This document shows positions 1 to 6,558 of a stretch of 7,009 bases of DNA, piece by piece. This stretch comes from Balneolales bacterium (GTDB lineage: Bacteria > Bacteroidota > Rhodothermia > Balneolales > Balneolaceae), in the NCBI GenBank assembly GCA_030830725.1, contig JAURMN010000041.1, positions 1 through 7,009 on the forward strand. Reading direction: 5' to 3'. The notes below the pieces were generated by a model. That model was not told the DNA's origin. It saw only the letters and a list, made by a program, of their open reading frames with translations, and searched no databases. Numbering within the stretch: the first letter of the stretch is position 1; each line of letters opens with the position of its first letter. The position numbers and the translations under genes are program-made.

Positions 1-1
1 C

Positions 2-480
<479 letters not shown>

Positions 481-484
<4 letters not shown>

Positions 485-1122
485 TCGGGGTGACGGAATT
501 TCCCGACGAGCTCGAGCAGGTGGTTTACTCCATCCTCGACGAAGAAGTGCCCCGATCAACGGTATTCCACGGCCGCCAACACACCCAGCGCGTCTTTCAA
601 GCCGCCCGAACCCTTGCCGAAAAAGAAGCCCTATCTGAGGCCGATCAACTCCTCACCCTTACCGCAGCACTTCTTCACGACATTGGGTACCGCGAAACTA
701 GGGTAAATCACGAGCGTATCAGCGCTGATTTTGGGCATGAAATCCTTCCAGACTTTGGCTACTCGCTCGCTCAGGTAGATCGTATTCATGCCTTAATCCT
801 ACTTACCGCTACACGTTCCACCACCTCTAGAGCATCTGCCGGCGACAACAAAGCATCGGAGTCTCTCTCCGAACAAATCCTTCTTGATGCATGTTGGGAA
901 TATTTCGGAGCTGAAGATCGTCTAGAGCAAATCGAACTTCTCTACAAGGAGGAGTTCCACAACGGACTCGTAACGGATCGAATTCGGTTTTATCAAAAAT
1001 TAGTGGCACAAATCACGGTTCATACCTACTTTACGAAAACCGCACATGCGGTTTGGCAGCCGAATAAAATGAGTTTAAAACTATGGCTTGAGCGTGAGCT
1101 GCAACATTTATCCTTAGGCTAA
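481..1122 (+). CDS. HD-superfamily metal-dependent phosphohydrolase-like protein, possibly with an incomplete metal site
   Basis: 213 residues, cytosolic, no signal peptide. The start ATG (481-483) overlaps the ettA stop as ATGA, which supports this start and suggests translational coupling; there is no clear Shine-Dalgarno. The N-terminal half shows the HD pattern: H30 and H34 in HGRQHT, the HD pair H66-D67 in ALLHDIG, then H77 and a GHEILPDFGYS segment. This matches the family of small HD hydrolases that in bacteria usually ends its metal site with a DADLDYLG-like motif. The equivalent here is D136-A-C138-W-E-Y-F-G, so the second aspartate, normally the last metal ligand, appears to be Cys. 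A longer than usual polar loop (about residues 112-130) precedes it. The C-terminus keeps the family's FHNG and YFTKTA helices. The substrate is unknown. The protein may be a hydrolase with altered chemistry or a non-catalytic binder. Confidence 0.85.
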
Positions 1123-1139
1123 TCTTATCCCCTTATCCT

Positions 1140-2396
1140 ATGAAGCGTATCCCTCATATGAAGCAAAAACCCCTATCCTTTTCTGCGCTGTTGTTCATCA
1201 CCAGCTGCACCCTAGTCACTAACGTCCAGCAGGTAAACGCCCAACAAACAAGGACTACGCAATATTCGGAAGGTGAAGCTGGGTCCATCTTTTTCCCAGC
1301 CTTTGGCGGATTATCTGAAACCATCGAAACTCAGGTCCAAGCCTTCCAACTGGACACGCTTCTGACAGAAGATCATATTAAAATGCCCTGGGGAATCGCC
1401 TTCTTACCAGACGGTCACACCCTCATCACCGAGCGTGACGGAACTCTCCAACTGGTCAGAAATGGGCAACTTGACACTGAGCCTGTCGCCGGCGTCCCTG
1501 AAGTTTACGTTCGAGGTCAAGGGGGATTGCTCGACGTCGAAGCCCATCCAAATTACGCTTCCAATGGTTGGATCTATCTAAGTTATTCTGTACCAGGAGA
1601 AGGTGGAGGTCATACGGCTGTTATGAGAGCCAGACTTGATGCATCTAACACTCCTGCCACCCTCACCGAACAGGAAGAAATTTTTCACGGTGGGCCTTAT
1701 ACTCGAGCGCGTGTTCACTTTGGTTCACGTCTACAGTTTGACAGAGATGGGTATCTCTTTTTCAGTATTGGCGATCGAGGGGAGATGAATAATGCACAAG
1801 ACATCACCCATTATTCAGGAAATGTATTTCGTATCCGTGACGACGGCTCCATTCCTGAAGACAACCCATTCACGAATGAACCCAAAGCAAAACACGAAAT
1901 CTACTCCTACGGCCATCGTAACCCACAAGGTATGGCTATTCATCCTGTTACCGGACGCATTTGGACCCATGAACATGGACCCCGCGGGGGTGATGAAATC
2001 AATGTGATTAATAAAGGGGTCAATTACGGTTGGCCGGTTATTACGTATGGAATTGATTACGACGGTTCGATTATCTCCTATGAAACCGAGAAAGAGGGCA
2101 TGGCTCAGCCTGTTCACTATTGGGATCCCTCGATTGCACCTTCCGGAATGGAGTTCATAGACGGGCAACGCTATCCGGTTCGATATCCGCAGTGGGAAAA
2201 CCAGATGATCGTAGGGGCTTTGAAATTCCAGATGCTGGTCAGAGTGGAATTGGACGGCGAGACCTATGTGAAAGAAGAGCGTTTTCTGGAGGGAATCGGT
2301 CGGATTCGTGAAGTAGAACAAGGTCCGGATGGATACCTGTATGTCTTGTCAGAAGGCCCGAGTGCGCTGTATCGACTGATTCCGGCAGATCGATAG
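1140..2396 (+). CDS. Exported PQQ-dependent aldose sugar dehydrogenase family protein (YliI/GSDH-like)
   Basis: 418 residues. This is a beta-propeller protein of the soluble glucose/sorbosone dehydrogenase family, which oxidises aldoses in the periplasm using PQQ and calcium. Motifs in order: PWGIAFLPDG (83-92) with ITERDG (96-101), GQGGLLDVEAHP (126-137) carrying the putative general base His136, HFGSRLQF (193-200), SIGDRG (209-214), DDGSIPEDNPF (234-244), YGHRNPQG (257-264), EHGPRGGDEIN (278-288), NYGWP (295-299), and a last blade QGPDGYLYVLSE (394-405). These are the usual PQQ and calcium contact regions. The N-terminus is an export signal with a basic start and a hydrophobic core from about residue 11. 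Either SPase I cuts after VNA (32-34), or ITSC (20-23) acts as a lipobox giving a lipoprotein. A second Met at residue 7 (ATG 1158) is an equally plausible start; neither start has a Shine-Dalgarno. The gene lies 17 nt after the HD gene, so they probably share a transcript. The sugar substrate cannot be read from the sequence. Confidence 0.9.
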   Translation: MKRIPHMKQKPLSFSALLFITSCTLVTNVQQVNAQQTRTTQYSEGEAGSIFFPAFGGLSETIETQVQAFQLDTLLTEDHIKMPWGIAFLPDGHTLITERDGTLQLVRNGQLDTEPVAGVPEVYVRGQGGLLDVEAHPNYASNGWIYLSYSVPGEGGGHTAVMRARLDASNTPATLTEQEEIFHGGPYTRARVHFGSRLQFDRDGYLFFSIGDRGEMNNAQDITHYSGNVFRIRDDGSIPEDNPFTNEPKAKHEIYSYGHRNPQGMAIHPVTGRIWTHEHGPRGGDEINVINKGVNYGWPVITYGIDYDGSIISYETEKEGMAQPVHYWDPSIAPSGMEFIDGQRYPVRYPQWENQMIVGALKFQMLVRVELDGETYVKEERFLEGIGRIREVEQGPDGYLYVLSEGPSALYRLIPADR

Positions 2397-2434
2397 GAAA
2401 TTCCTGGGGCTGTGGTGCGATATTACGAAAACAC

Positions 2435-3085
2435 TTACCCGTCCCAGCCCTGCTCCCCAATAAGCGGCACAAAACTAAATCCGCTATACTCTTCGCGGGT
2501 AAACTGACCTTCAGCCGTTTTAATCAGTCGAACCATTGTCTGTGATTGTTGATCGCCAATCGGAATCACCAAACGACCGCCAACAGAAAGCTGTGCCACT
2601 AAATCATCGGGAATAACAGGTGCTCCTGCTGTCACCACGATTCCATCGTAAGGAGCAAAGGCAGACCACCCTTTTGTTCCGTCGCCATGTTTCAAACGAG
2701 CCCGACAACCCAACGCACGCAGAAGGTCTTTTGCGCTAAAGTAAAGGGCCTCATGGCGTTCCACGCTATAAACCTGTACACCTAAGTGACATAAAACAGC
2801 GGCTTGGTATCCCGATCCGGTTCCGATTTCTAAAACTTTGGATCCTTTCGCGACCTCCAGCAACTCGGTCTGACGAGCCACGGTAAAGGGTTGCGAAATG
2901 GTCTGCTCTTTTCCAATCGGAAGAGCACTGTCTTCGTAGGCGCGACTTTCAAGTGCCGAACTCACAAATGCATGTCTGGGAATGGAAGCAATTGCCCCTA
3001 AAACAGCCTCGTTTTGGATTCCCTTTTCGCGCAGGTTCTCGACAAGTCGATGGCGATGGGTGATAAATTTGGGATGATCGAGCAT
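2435..3085 (-). CDS. pcm: Protein-L-isoaspartate(D-aspartate) O-methyltransferase
   Basis: 216 residues, close to the 208 of E. coli Pcm. The enzyme methylates isoaspartyl residues formed by protein ageing, using S-adenosylmethionine, and so starts their repair. Seen in order: an N-terminal helix region, AFVSSALESRAYEDSALPIG (39-58), the TISQP substrate-side motif (62-66), the SAM-binding motif I VLEIGTGSGYQ (84-94), an acidic SVER turn (107-110), GDGTKGW (134-140), the motif YDGIVVTAGAP (146-156), and GGRLVIPIG (169-177). The C-terminal FVPLIGEQGW (205-214) is typical of the family. The start ATG is at 3085-3083 and has no Shine-Dalgarno in front of it. The gene is convergent with the sugar dehydrogenase (38 nt between stop codons, with no convincing terminator hairpin) and divergent from the antiporter gene. 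Cytosolic or weakly exported forms exist in the family, but no signal peptide is seen here. Confidence 0.95.
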   Translation of the reverse strand: MLDHPKFITHRHRLVENLREKGIQNEAVLGAIASIPRHAFVSSALESRAYEDSALPIGKEQTISQPFTVARQTELLEVAKGSKVLEIGTGSGYQAAVLCHLGVQVYSVERHEALYFSAKDLLRALGCRARLKHGDGTKGWSAFAPYDGIVVTAGAPVIPDDLVAQLSVGGRLVIPIGDQQSQTMVRLIKTAEGQFTREEYSGFSFVPLIGEQGWDG

Positions 3086-3287
3086 TCGGTCAAGAATAGC
3101 GAATAGGATAACTCAGGTGATGATCGCATGTTAATGGGCAAGTTTACCAAAAAACAGACTAAACTGCCTGTTGGTTTTCCTTGATTTGATGTTATTTTTA
3201 GGAAAATTTTTGTGAATTCGTCTTCGAAAGGCGTTTGGATAAGATCTTTCGAGGATTCGTTCTACACCATCACCTGGTTTTTGGTTC
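3086..3287. promoter_or_regulatory. Divergent intergenic region between pcm and nhaC-like gene, with inverted repeats
   Basis: This 202-nt AT-rich spacer must hold the promoters of both flanking genes. I could not assign a confident -35/-10 pair or a Bacteroidota-type -7 box on either strand. It contains three inverted repeats. One is a perfect 9-bp pair CAGGTGATG (3114-3122) and CATCACCTG (3268-3276), placed near the two ends. The second is TTTTCCT (3175-3181) with AGGAAAA (3200-3206). The third is a 9-bp stem with one G-U at 3222-3230 / 3246-3254, which would fall in the leader of the antiporter mRNA. No conserved small ORF is evident. Confidence 0.5.
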
Positions 3288-5123
3288 ATGGCGGCATCTA
3301 AAAAATATTTTTCTCTTCTCATTACCCTTCTAATTGTGGTAGTGGGTGCGGTCTCTCTCTCGGATGCGTTGTATGGGCAGGATGCGATTTCGGAGTCAGT
3401 TCAGAGTATTAGTCAGGATCTTGCACAGCAAGAGCCCCAGGATGCTGTACAAGAAATTTCAACTCAGAAAAGTTCAAACCAGGAAATTTCTACTTCGACC
3501 GCCGAAAGTACATCGACCATCGATAGCTCTCCAAATGCTGAAGACTCTGTGTATGGCACGTGGCTGAGTGTGTTGCCGCCATTAGTAGCCATTGGCTTTG
3601 CGCTCGCCTTTCGTCAGGTGCTATTTGCATTATTCATCGGCATCTGGATGGGTGCATGGCTGGGCGGAGATATGAGTCTGATTTCGCTTTTTCCCACTTT
3701 TTTTGCCAGTCTCACCGACTATGTGGTGCCTTCCACTGCTGATGAGGGGCACATGAGCATCATTATCTTTACCATCATGATCGGAGGGATGGTTGGGGTG
3801 ATTACCGATAATGGGGGTACCCGCGGAGTGATTCATAAGCTTTCGAGTTATGTAAAAACCAAAATCCATGGCCAAATACTCACTGCAATCATCGGATTCC
3901 TAGTCTTTTTCGATGATTATGCTAATACTATGGTGGTAGGGAATACAATGCGACCTCTCACAGATCGTCTTCGAATCAGCAGGGCTAAGTTGGCATATTT
4001 GGTAGATTCAACGGCGGCTCCAGTTGCTACATTGGCTCTAATAAGTCCATGGATTGGCGCGATGGTAGGATACATTAGTACGGCTGAGGAAGGAATTCCG
4101 GAGTTTACCGAAGCAGCCTACAGTGTGTTTATTAATTCGCTTCCTTATAATTTTTATGCCTTTTTTACACTGATTTTTGTACTGATGATTGCAGCGTCTG
4201 GGCGTGATTTTGGGCCTATGCTCAAATCTCGTATCGAGCTTTATAAGGCTCAAAAAGATCCAAAGCTCGACAAGTACAATCTCTACAAAGAGCATATTGA
4301 AAAAGATGAAGCAAAACAGACCCAATCGCACTGGATAAATGCAGCCATACCCATTTTGATTTTAATTGGTGGTGTAGTTGGAGGGCTCCTAGTTACCGGT
4401 GAGGGGGATACTCTTCAAGATATCATTGCCACTGCTGATTCCTATGCTGCGCTCTTGTGGGGTTCTCTATTTTCTTTAGTGGTTGCAATTGGGATGACAA
4501 TTGCCCAAAAACTTTTGACCGTGAACCAGGCTCTTGAGGGCATGTTTAAGGGCATGCATGTGATGTTTGACGGCCTCTTGGTTTTAGTCTTAGCTTGGGC
4601 ACTCAGTCAGGTCACTTATGATCTTGGCACAGCAGATTATTTGGTATCGGTTTTCGGAGCAAACCTCAATCCGTTCATTTTACCAGCTATCGTATTTGTC
4701 TTATCAGCCGCTACGGCGTTTGCAACGGGATCCAGTTGGGGAACAATGGGGATTCTCATGCCATTGGTTCTGCCATTAGTTTGGTCTTTAGGCATTGAAT
4801 ATGTCCTTGATACGGAGACCATTTCTACGTTAATGTATGCTAGTGTGAGCGCAGTTCTGGCCGGTTCGGTGTGGGGCGATCATTCTTCTCCGATATCCGA
4901 TACGACGATCCTGAGTTCTCTGGCCACGCAATGCGATCACGTGGAGCATGTGAATACTCAATTTCCTTACGCATTAGTTGGAGGATTGCTCTCGATAGGC
5001 GCTTATCTGGCCGTGATTGCACTTGGACTCCCTTGGTGGGCTGCGTATGGGATCGGAATCGGAATCATTTGGGTTACAATACGAGTGTTGGGTAAAAGTC
5101 CTGATCCAGCCGAATTCTCTTGA
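3288..5123 (+). CDS. nhaC: NhaC-family Na+/H+ antiporter with N-terminal signal-like segment and polar extension
   Basis: 611 residues, inner-membrane secondary transporter of the NhaC superfamily (ion transporter type). Family hallmarks are clear: DDYANTMVVGNTMRPLTDR (209-227) followed by SRAKLAYLVDSTAAPVA (231-247), and in the second half ATAFATGSSWGTMGIL (475-490) and GSVWGDHSSPISDTTILSS (526-544). About ten hydrophobic segments lie between residue 92 and 600, with a charged loop at about 303-348. Before the transporter body there is a hydrophobic segment (about 7-24) resembling a signal peptide, then an S/T/Q/E-rich linker (about 31-87) with no hydrophobic stretch. This makes the protein longer than a minimal NhaC of about 450-500 residues. 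The expected role is exchange of Na+ (or another cation, or a malate/lactate pair as in some relatives) for protons. The ATG at 3288 lacks a Shine-Dalgarno. Its TGA overlaps the start of the WbqC gene by 4 nt, so the two are likely co-translated. The gene symbol denotes the family only. Confidence 0.9.
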   Translation: MAASKKYFSLLITLLIVVVGAVSLSDALYGQDAISESVQSISQDLAQQEPQDAVQEISTQKSSNQEISTSTAESTSTIDSSPNAEDSVYGTWLSVLPPLVAIGFALAFRQVLFALFIGIWMGAWLGGDMSLISLFPTFFASLTDYVVPSTADEGHMSIIIFTIMIGGMVGVITDNGGTRGVIHKLSSYVKTKIHGQILTAIIGFLVFFDDYANTMVVGNTMRPLTDRLRISRAKLAYLVDSTAAPVATLALISPWIGAMVGYISTAEEGIPEFTEAAYSVFINSLPYNFYAFFTLIFVLMIAASGRDFGPMLKSRIELYKAQKDPKLDKYNLYKEHIEKDEAKQTQSHWINAAIPILILIGGVVGGLLVTGEGDTLQDIIATADSYAALLWGSLFSLVVAIGMTIAQKLLTVNQALEGMFKGMHVMFDGLLVLVLAWALSQVTYDLGTADYLVSVFGANLNPFILPAIVFVLSAATAFATGSSWGTMGILMPLVLPLVWSLGIEYVLDTETISTLMYASVSAVLAGSVWGDHSSPISDTTILSSLATQCDHVEHVNTQFPYALVGGLLSIGAYLAVIALGLPWWAAYGIGIGIIWVTIRVLGKSPDPAEFS

Positions 5124-5842
5124 ATGGGCCAGAAGTGACTGTTTTATTTACTCCTACTTTTGCACCTACACTTCACGACTTGGCGATAATGCTATACGCC
5201 AATCAAACTAGTTTGGCTCGAATACTTCTTGCCGATACCCTTGTATTTTCTCGAAAAAGTCGGGTTCACAGAGCGCAAATTCGGACCAATAACGGCACGA
5301 TTTGGATTCAGATTCCTATCCATCCAGAAGATCGAAAGTCAAAACTCAGCGATACTCGAATTGATCCGGATAAAAGTTGGGTTAAATTGATGATGCAGAC
5401 ACTCGAAACGGCATACGGTGGCAGTCCGTATTATGAGGAGTATATACCGTGGTTTGGAGATATCTTAGAAGAATCTCCGGGAACTCTTTTTTTACCCATA
5501 GCCTTGCGGTTTCGACATCGAATCTTTGAATTTTTACATCTGCCGGAACTCAAAAACGCGGAGGTGTATTGGAGCGCGCTTCCAAAAAAAGAAGCGACTC
5601 AAAAAGGAGTGGTTCACCAAGGAGTGGATCAACTTGAATTCCACCCCCTCTACCAAGAGCCGGACAGCAAAAATTACATGCCTCAAATTGCTCAATACCC
5701 AACCTTTCCCTTCCAACATCCGAAATATTCGCAACACTTTGGCGGCTTCGTTCCAGGTTTGAGCCTGTTAGATCTTCTCTTTGAAGTCGGGCCTGAGAGT
5801 TGGAAAGTGATAGACTCTATCCGATCTAGCGAAGCGGTTTAA
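5120..5842 (+). CDS. WbqC-family protein
   Basis: 240 residues, predicted cytosolic. The family signature is visible along the whole length. There is a short N-terminal strand VTVLFTPTFAP (6-16), then LADTLVFSR (37-45) and HRAQIRTNNGTIWIQIPI (50-67). These are followed by a segment with W87 and AYGGSPYYEEYIPWF (98-112), and the C-terminal block FVPGLSLLDLLFEVGPESW (210-228), the strongest match. WbqC proteins are found near polysaccharide/glycan biosynthesis genes and are proposed to act in nucleotide-sugar or aminosugar modification, but their reaction is not established; none is assigned here. The best start is TTG at 5120, overlapping the antiporter stop as TTGA. GTG at 5135 (residue 6) is the alternative and gives an N-terminus closer to typical relatives. 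Position 50 has His where many relatives have Asn of an RNR motif. No frameshift is evident, although an A7 run occurs at 5583-5589. Confidence 0.85.
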   Translation: MNGPEVTVLFTPTFAPTLHDLAIMLYANQTSLARILLADTLVFSRKSRVHRAQIRTNNGTIWIQIPIHPEDRKSKLSDTRIDPDKSWVKLMMQTLETAYGGSPYYEEYIPWFGDILEESPGTLFLPIALRFRHRIFEFLHLPELKNAEVYWSALPKKEATQKGVVHQGVDQLEFHPLYQEPDSKNYMPQIAQYPTFPFQHPKYSQHFGGFVPGLSLLDLLFEVGPESWKVIDSIRSSEAV

Positions 5843-5907
5843 AATTGGTCAATCCTGTCTGAATTTGCTGGAAAGGAACGGTAGACTGCCCTATGTAAAT
5901 CGATAAA

Positions 5908-5955
5908 GATGGGTAAATGATGGAGAAATATACTCCGATCAGTGGTATACCCATC
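5908..5955. repeat. Composite inverted repeat / stem-loop between WbqC gene and next promoter
   Basis: Outer arms GATGGGTA (5908-5915) and TACCCATC (5948-5955) are perfectly complementary over 8 bp. Inside them, GATGGAG (5919-5925) pairs with CTCC-G-ATC (5933-5940) with one bulged base, leaving a 7-nt loop. The element starts 65 nt after the WbqC stop and ends 10 nt before a -35 box. It could be the 3' end structure of the antiporter-WbqC transcript (no T-run follows, so a poor intrinsic terminator) or an operator for the downstream promoter. Confidence 0.5.
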
Positions 5956-5965
5956 GCCAATATTC

Positions 5966-5994
5966 TTGACAGACAAGGTCGTATATGCTACTAT
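5966..5994 (+). promoter_or_regulatory. Sigma70-type promoter with extended -10
   Basis: A perfect TTGACA (5966-5971) is followed after exactly 17 nt by TACTAT (5989-5994), which matches TATAAT at 4 of 6 positions. TGC (5986-5988) directly before it gives an extended -10. Transcription would start near 6001, leaving a leader of about 60 nt before the ATG at 6064. This is the only strong promoter match I found in the window. It differs from the TTTG / TAnnTTTG pattern described for Bacteroidota, so its use depends on the organism's main sigma factor. Confidence 0.65.
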
Positions 5995-6051
5995 GTGGTT
6001 GGAGTCGTTACCCCAAAAAGAACTTGTTCCAAGGCTTAAACATTTACTATC

Positions 6052-6058
6052 GGAGGAG
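6052..6058 (+). promoter_or_regulatory. Strong Shine-Dalgarno for the DUF2231-like gene
   Basis: GGAGGAG lies 5 nt before the ATG at 6064 and decides that start. The other starts visible in this window (481, 1140, 3085 on minus, 3288, 5120) lack such a sequence, so this gene stands out as built for efficient initiation. Confidence 0.75.
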
Positions 6059-6063
6059 ATCTT

Positions 6064-6531
6064 ATGAATGATGCACACATTCACATTGCTTTGAATCACT
6101 TCCCCCTTATTGTTCCAATTATCGGGGTCTTTTTGTTATTGGCAGCATACGGACTGAAATCAGAGGTACTCAAACGTGCGGCACTGCTACTTTTCGTATT
6201 CGGGGGCCTGACGGCATATCCAGCTTATGAATCTGGAGAGAACGCTGAGGAAATTGTGGAGGAGATTCGGGGAGTGGAACACGAGTACATTAATAAGCAT
6301 GAAGAAGATGCCGAAACCTTTTCTTTGCTCAGTTATATACTCGCCGCAGTTGCATTCCTCAGCTTCTTGGCGTCATGGAGAAAATTTCCTTTTTCCAGCG
6401 TACTTAGCGTGGGAACACTCTTATTTAGTGTTATTGTGATCTATTATGGAGTGCTAACCGGAACTAGCGGTGGTGAAATCCGGCATCCTGAAGTCCGGCA
6501 AGACGGAATTCAGGTACTTTACAAAGATTGA
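6064..6531 (+). CDS. Four-helix integral membrane protein, DUF2231-like, histidine-bearing
   Basis: 155 residues. Four hydrophobic segments are visible at about 13-30, 37-55, 85-104 and 110-131. The N-terminus is MNDAHIHIALNHFPLIVPI, with His5, His7 and His12 next to the first helix. The loop between helices 2 and 3 is acidic and holds SGENAEEIVEE (57-67) plus His73 and His79, and the C-terminus carries GGEIRHPEV (136-144) with His141. I recognise the pattern (H-x-H-x4-NHFP, YESGE-AEE, HEE, GGxIRHPE) as that of small conserved bacterial membrane proteins annotated DUF2231 or hypothetical. No function is established. The paired histidines at the membrane face make metal or b-type heme binding a reasonable guess, but that is inference. 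The gene has its own promoter and a strong Shine-Dalgarno and seems to be a single-gene unit closed by a stem-loop. It is convergent with the trans-sulfuration gene. Confidence 0.8.
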   Translation: MNDAHIHIALNHFPLIVPIIGVFLLLAAYGLKSEVLKRAALLLFVFGGLTAYPAYESGENAEEIVEEIRGVEHEYINKHEEDAETFSLLSYILAAVAFLSFLASWRKFPFSSVLSVGTLLFSVIVIYYGVLTGTSGGEIRHPEVRQDGIQVLYKD

Positions 6532-6558
6532 GTGACGGGTCAGATTACACCGTCACTC
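6530..6558. terminator. Perfect 9-bp stem-loop between convergent genes, possible bidirectional terminator
   Basis: GAGTGACGG (6530-6538) and CCGTCACTC (6550-6558) are fully complementary with an 11-nt loop. The left arm overlaps the last two bases of the stop codon of the membrane-protein gene. Only a short CTTTAA follows on the plus strand and AATCTTT on the minus strand, so the T-tract is weak in both directions. The position between two converging genes supports a terminator role. Confidence 0.55.

Noticed and set aside
1815..2321. Long open frame (168 codons) antisense to the sugar dehydrogenase gene
   Set aside because: The sense frame has clear family motifs throughout; the antisense product has no recognisable domain and no initiation signals.
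2395..2405. AGGAA-A-TTCCT between the convergent dehydrogenase and pcm genes, considered as a terminator
   Set aside because: A 1-nt loop cannot form a hairpin and there is no T-run.
3091..3098. TATTCTTG on the minus strand, resembling a Bacteroidota -7 box for pcm
   Set aside because: It lies only 5 nt before the pcm start codon and has no matching upstream TTTG at the right distance.
3131..3322. 63-codon minus-strand frame in the pcm/nhaC spacer
   Set aside because: Basic low-information peptide that overlaps the antiporter start; more simply explained as promoter DNA.
4038..4331. 97-codon antisense frame within the antiporter gene
   Set aside because: Shadow of a well-supported membrane protein; the apparent sequence reflects reversed hydrophobic codons.
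5526..5762. Alternative +1 frame in the WbqC gene beside an A7 run (5583-5589), suggesting a frameshift
   Set aside because: The zero frame reads through to the diagnostic FVPGLSLLDLLF block, so no frameshift is needed; the A7 run is an ordinary Lys-Lys context.
6020..6029. GAAC-TT-GTTC palindrome in the leader of the 6064 gene, considered as a LexA-type site
   Set aside because: The spacing is 2 nt instead of the 4 nt of the GAAC-N4-GTTC box, and a 10-bp palindrome alone is weak evidence.
5839..6099. 86-codon minus-strand frame across the 5843-6063 intergenic region
   Set aside because: It spans the promoter and Shine-Dalgarno of the plus-strand gene, starts inside that gene, and shows no domain.
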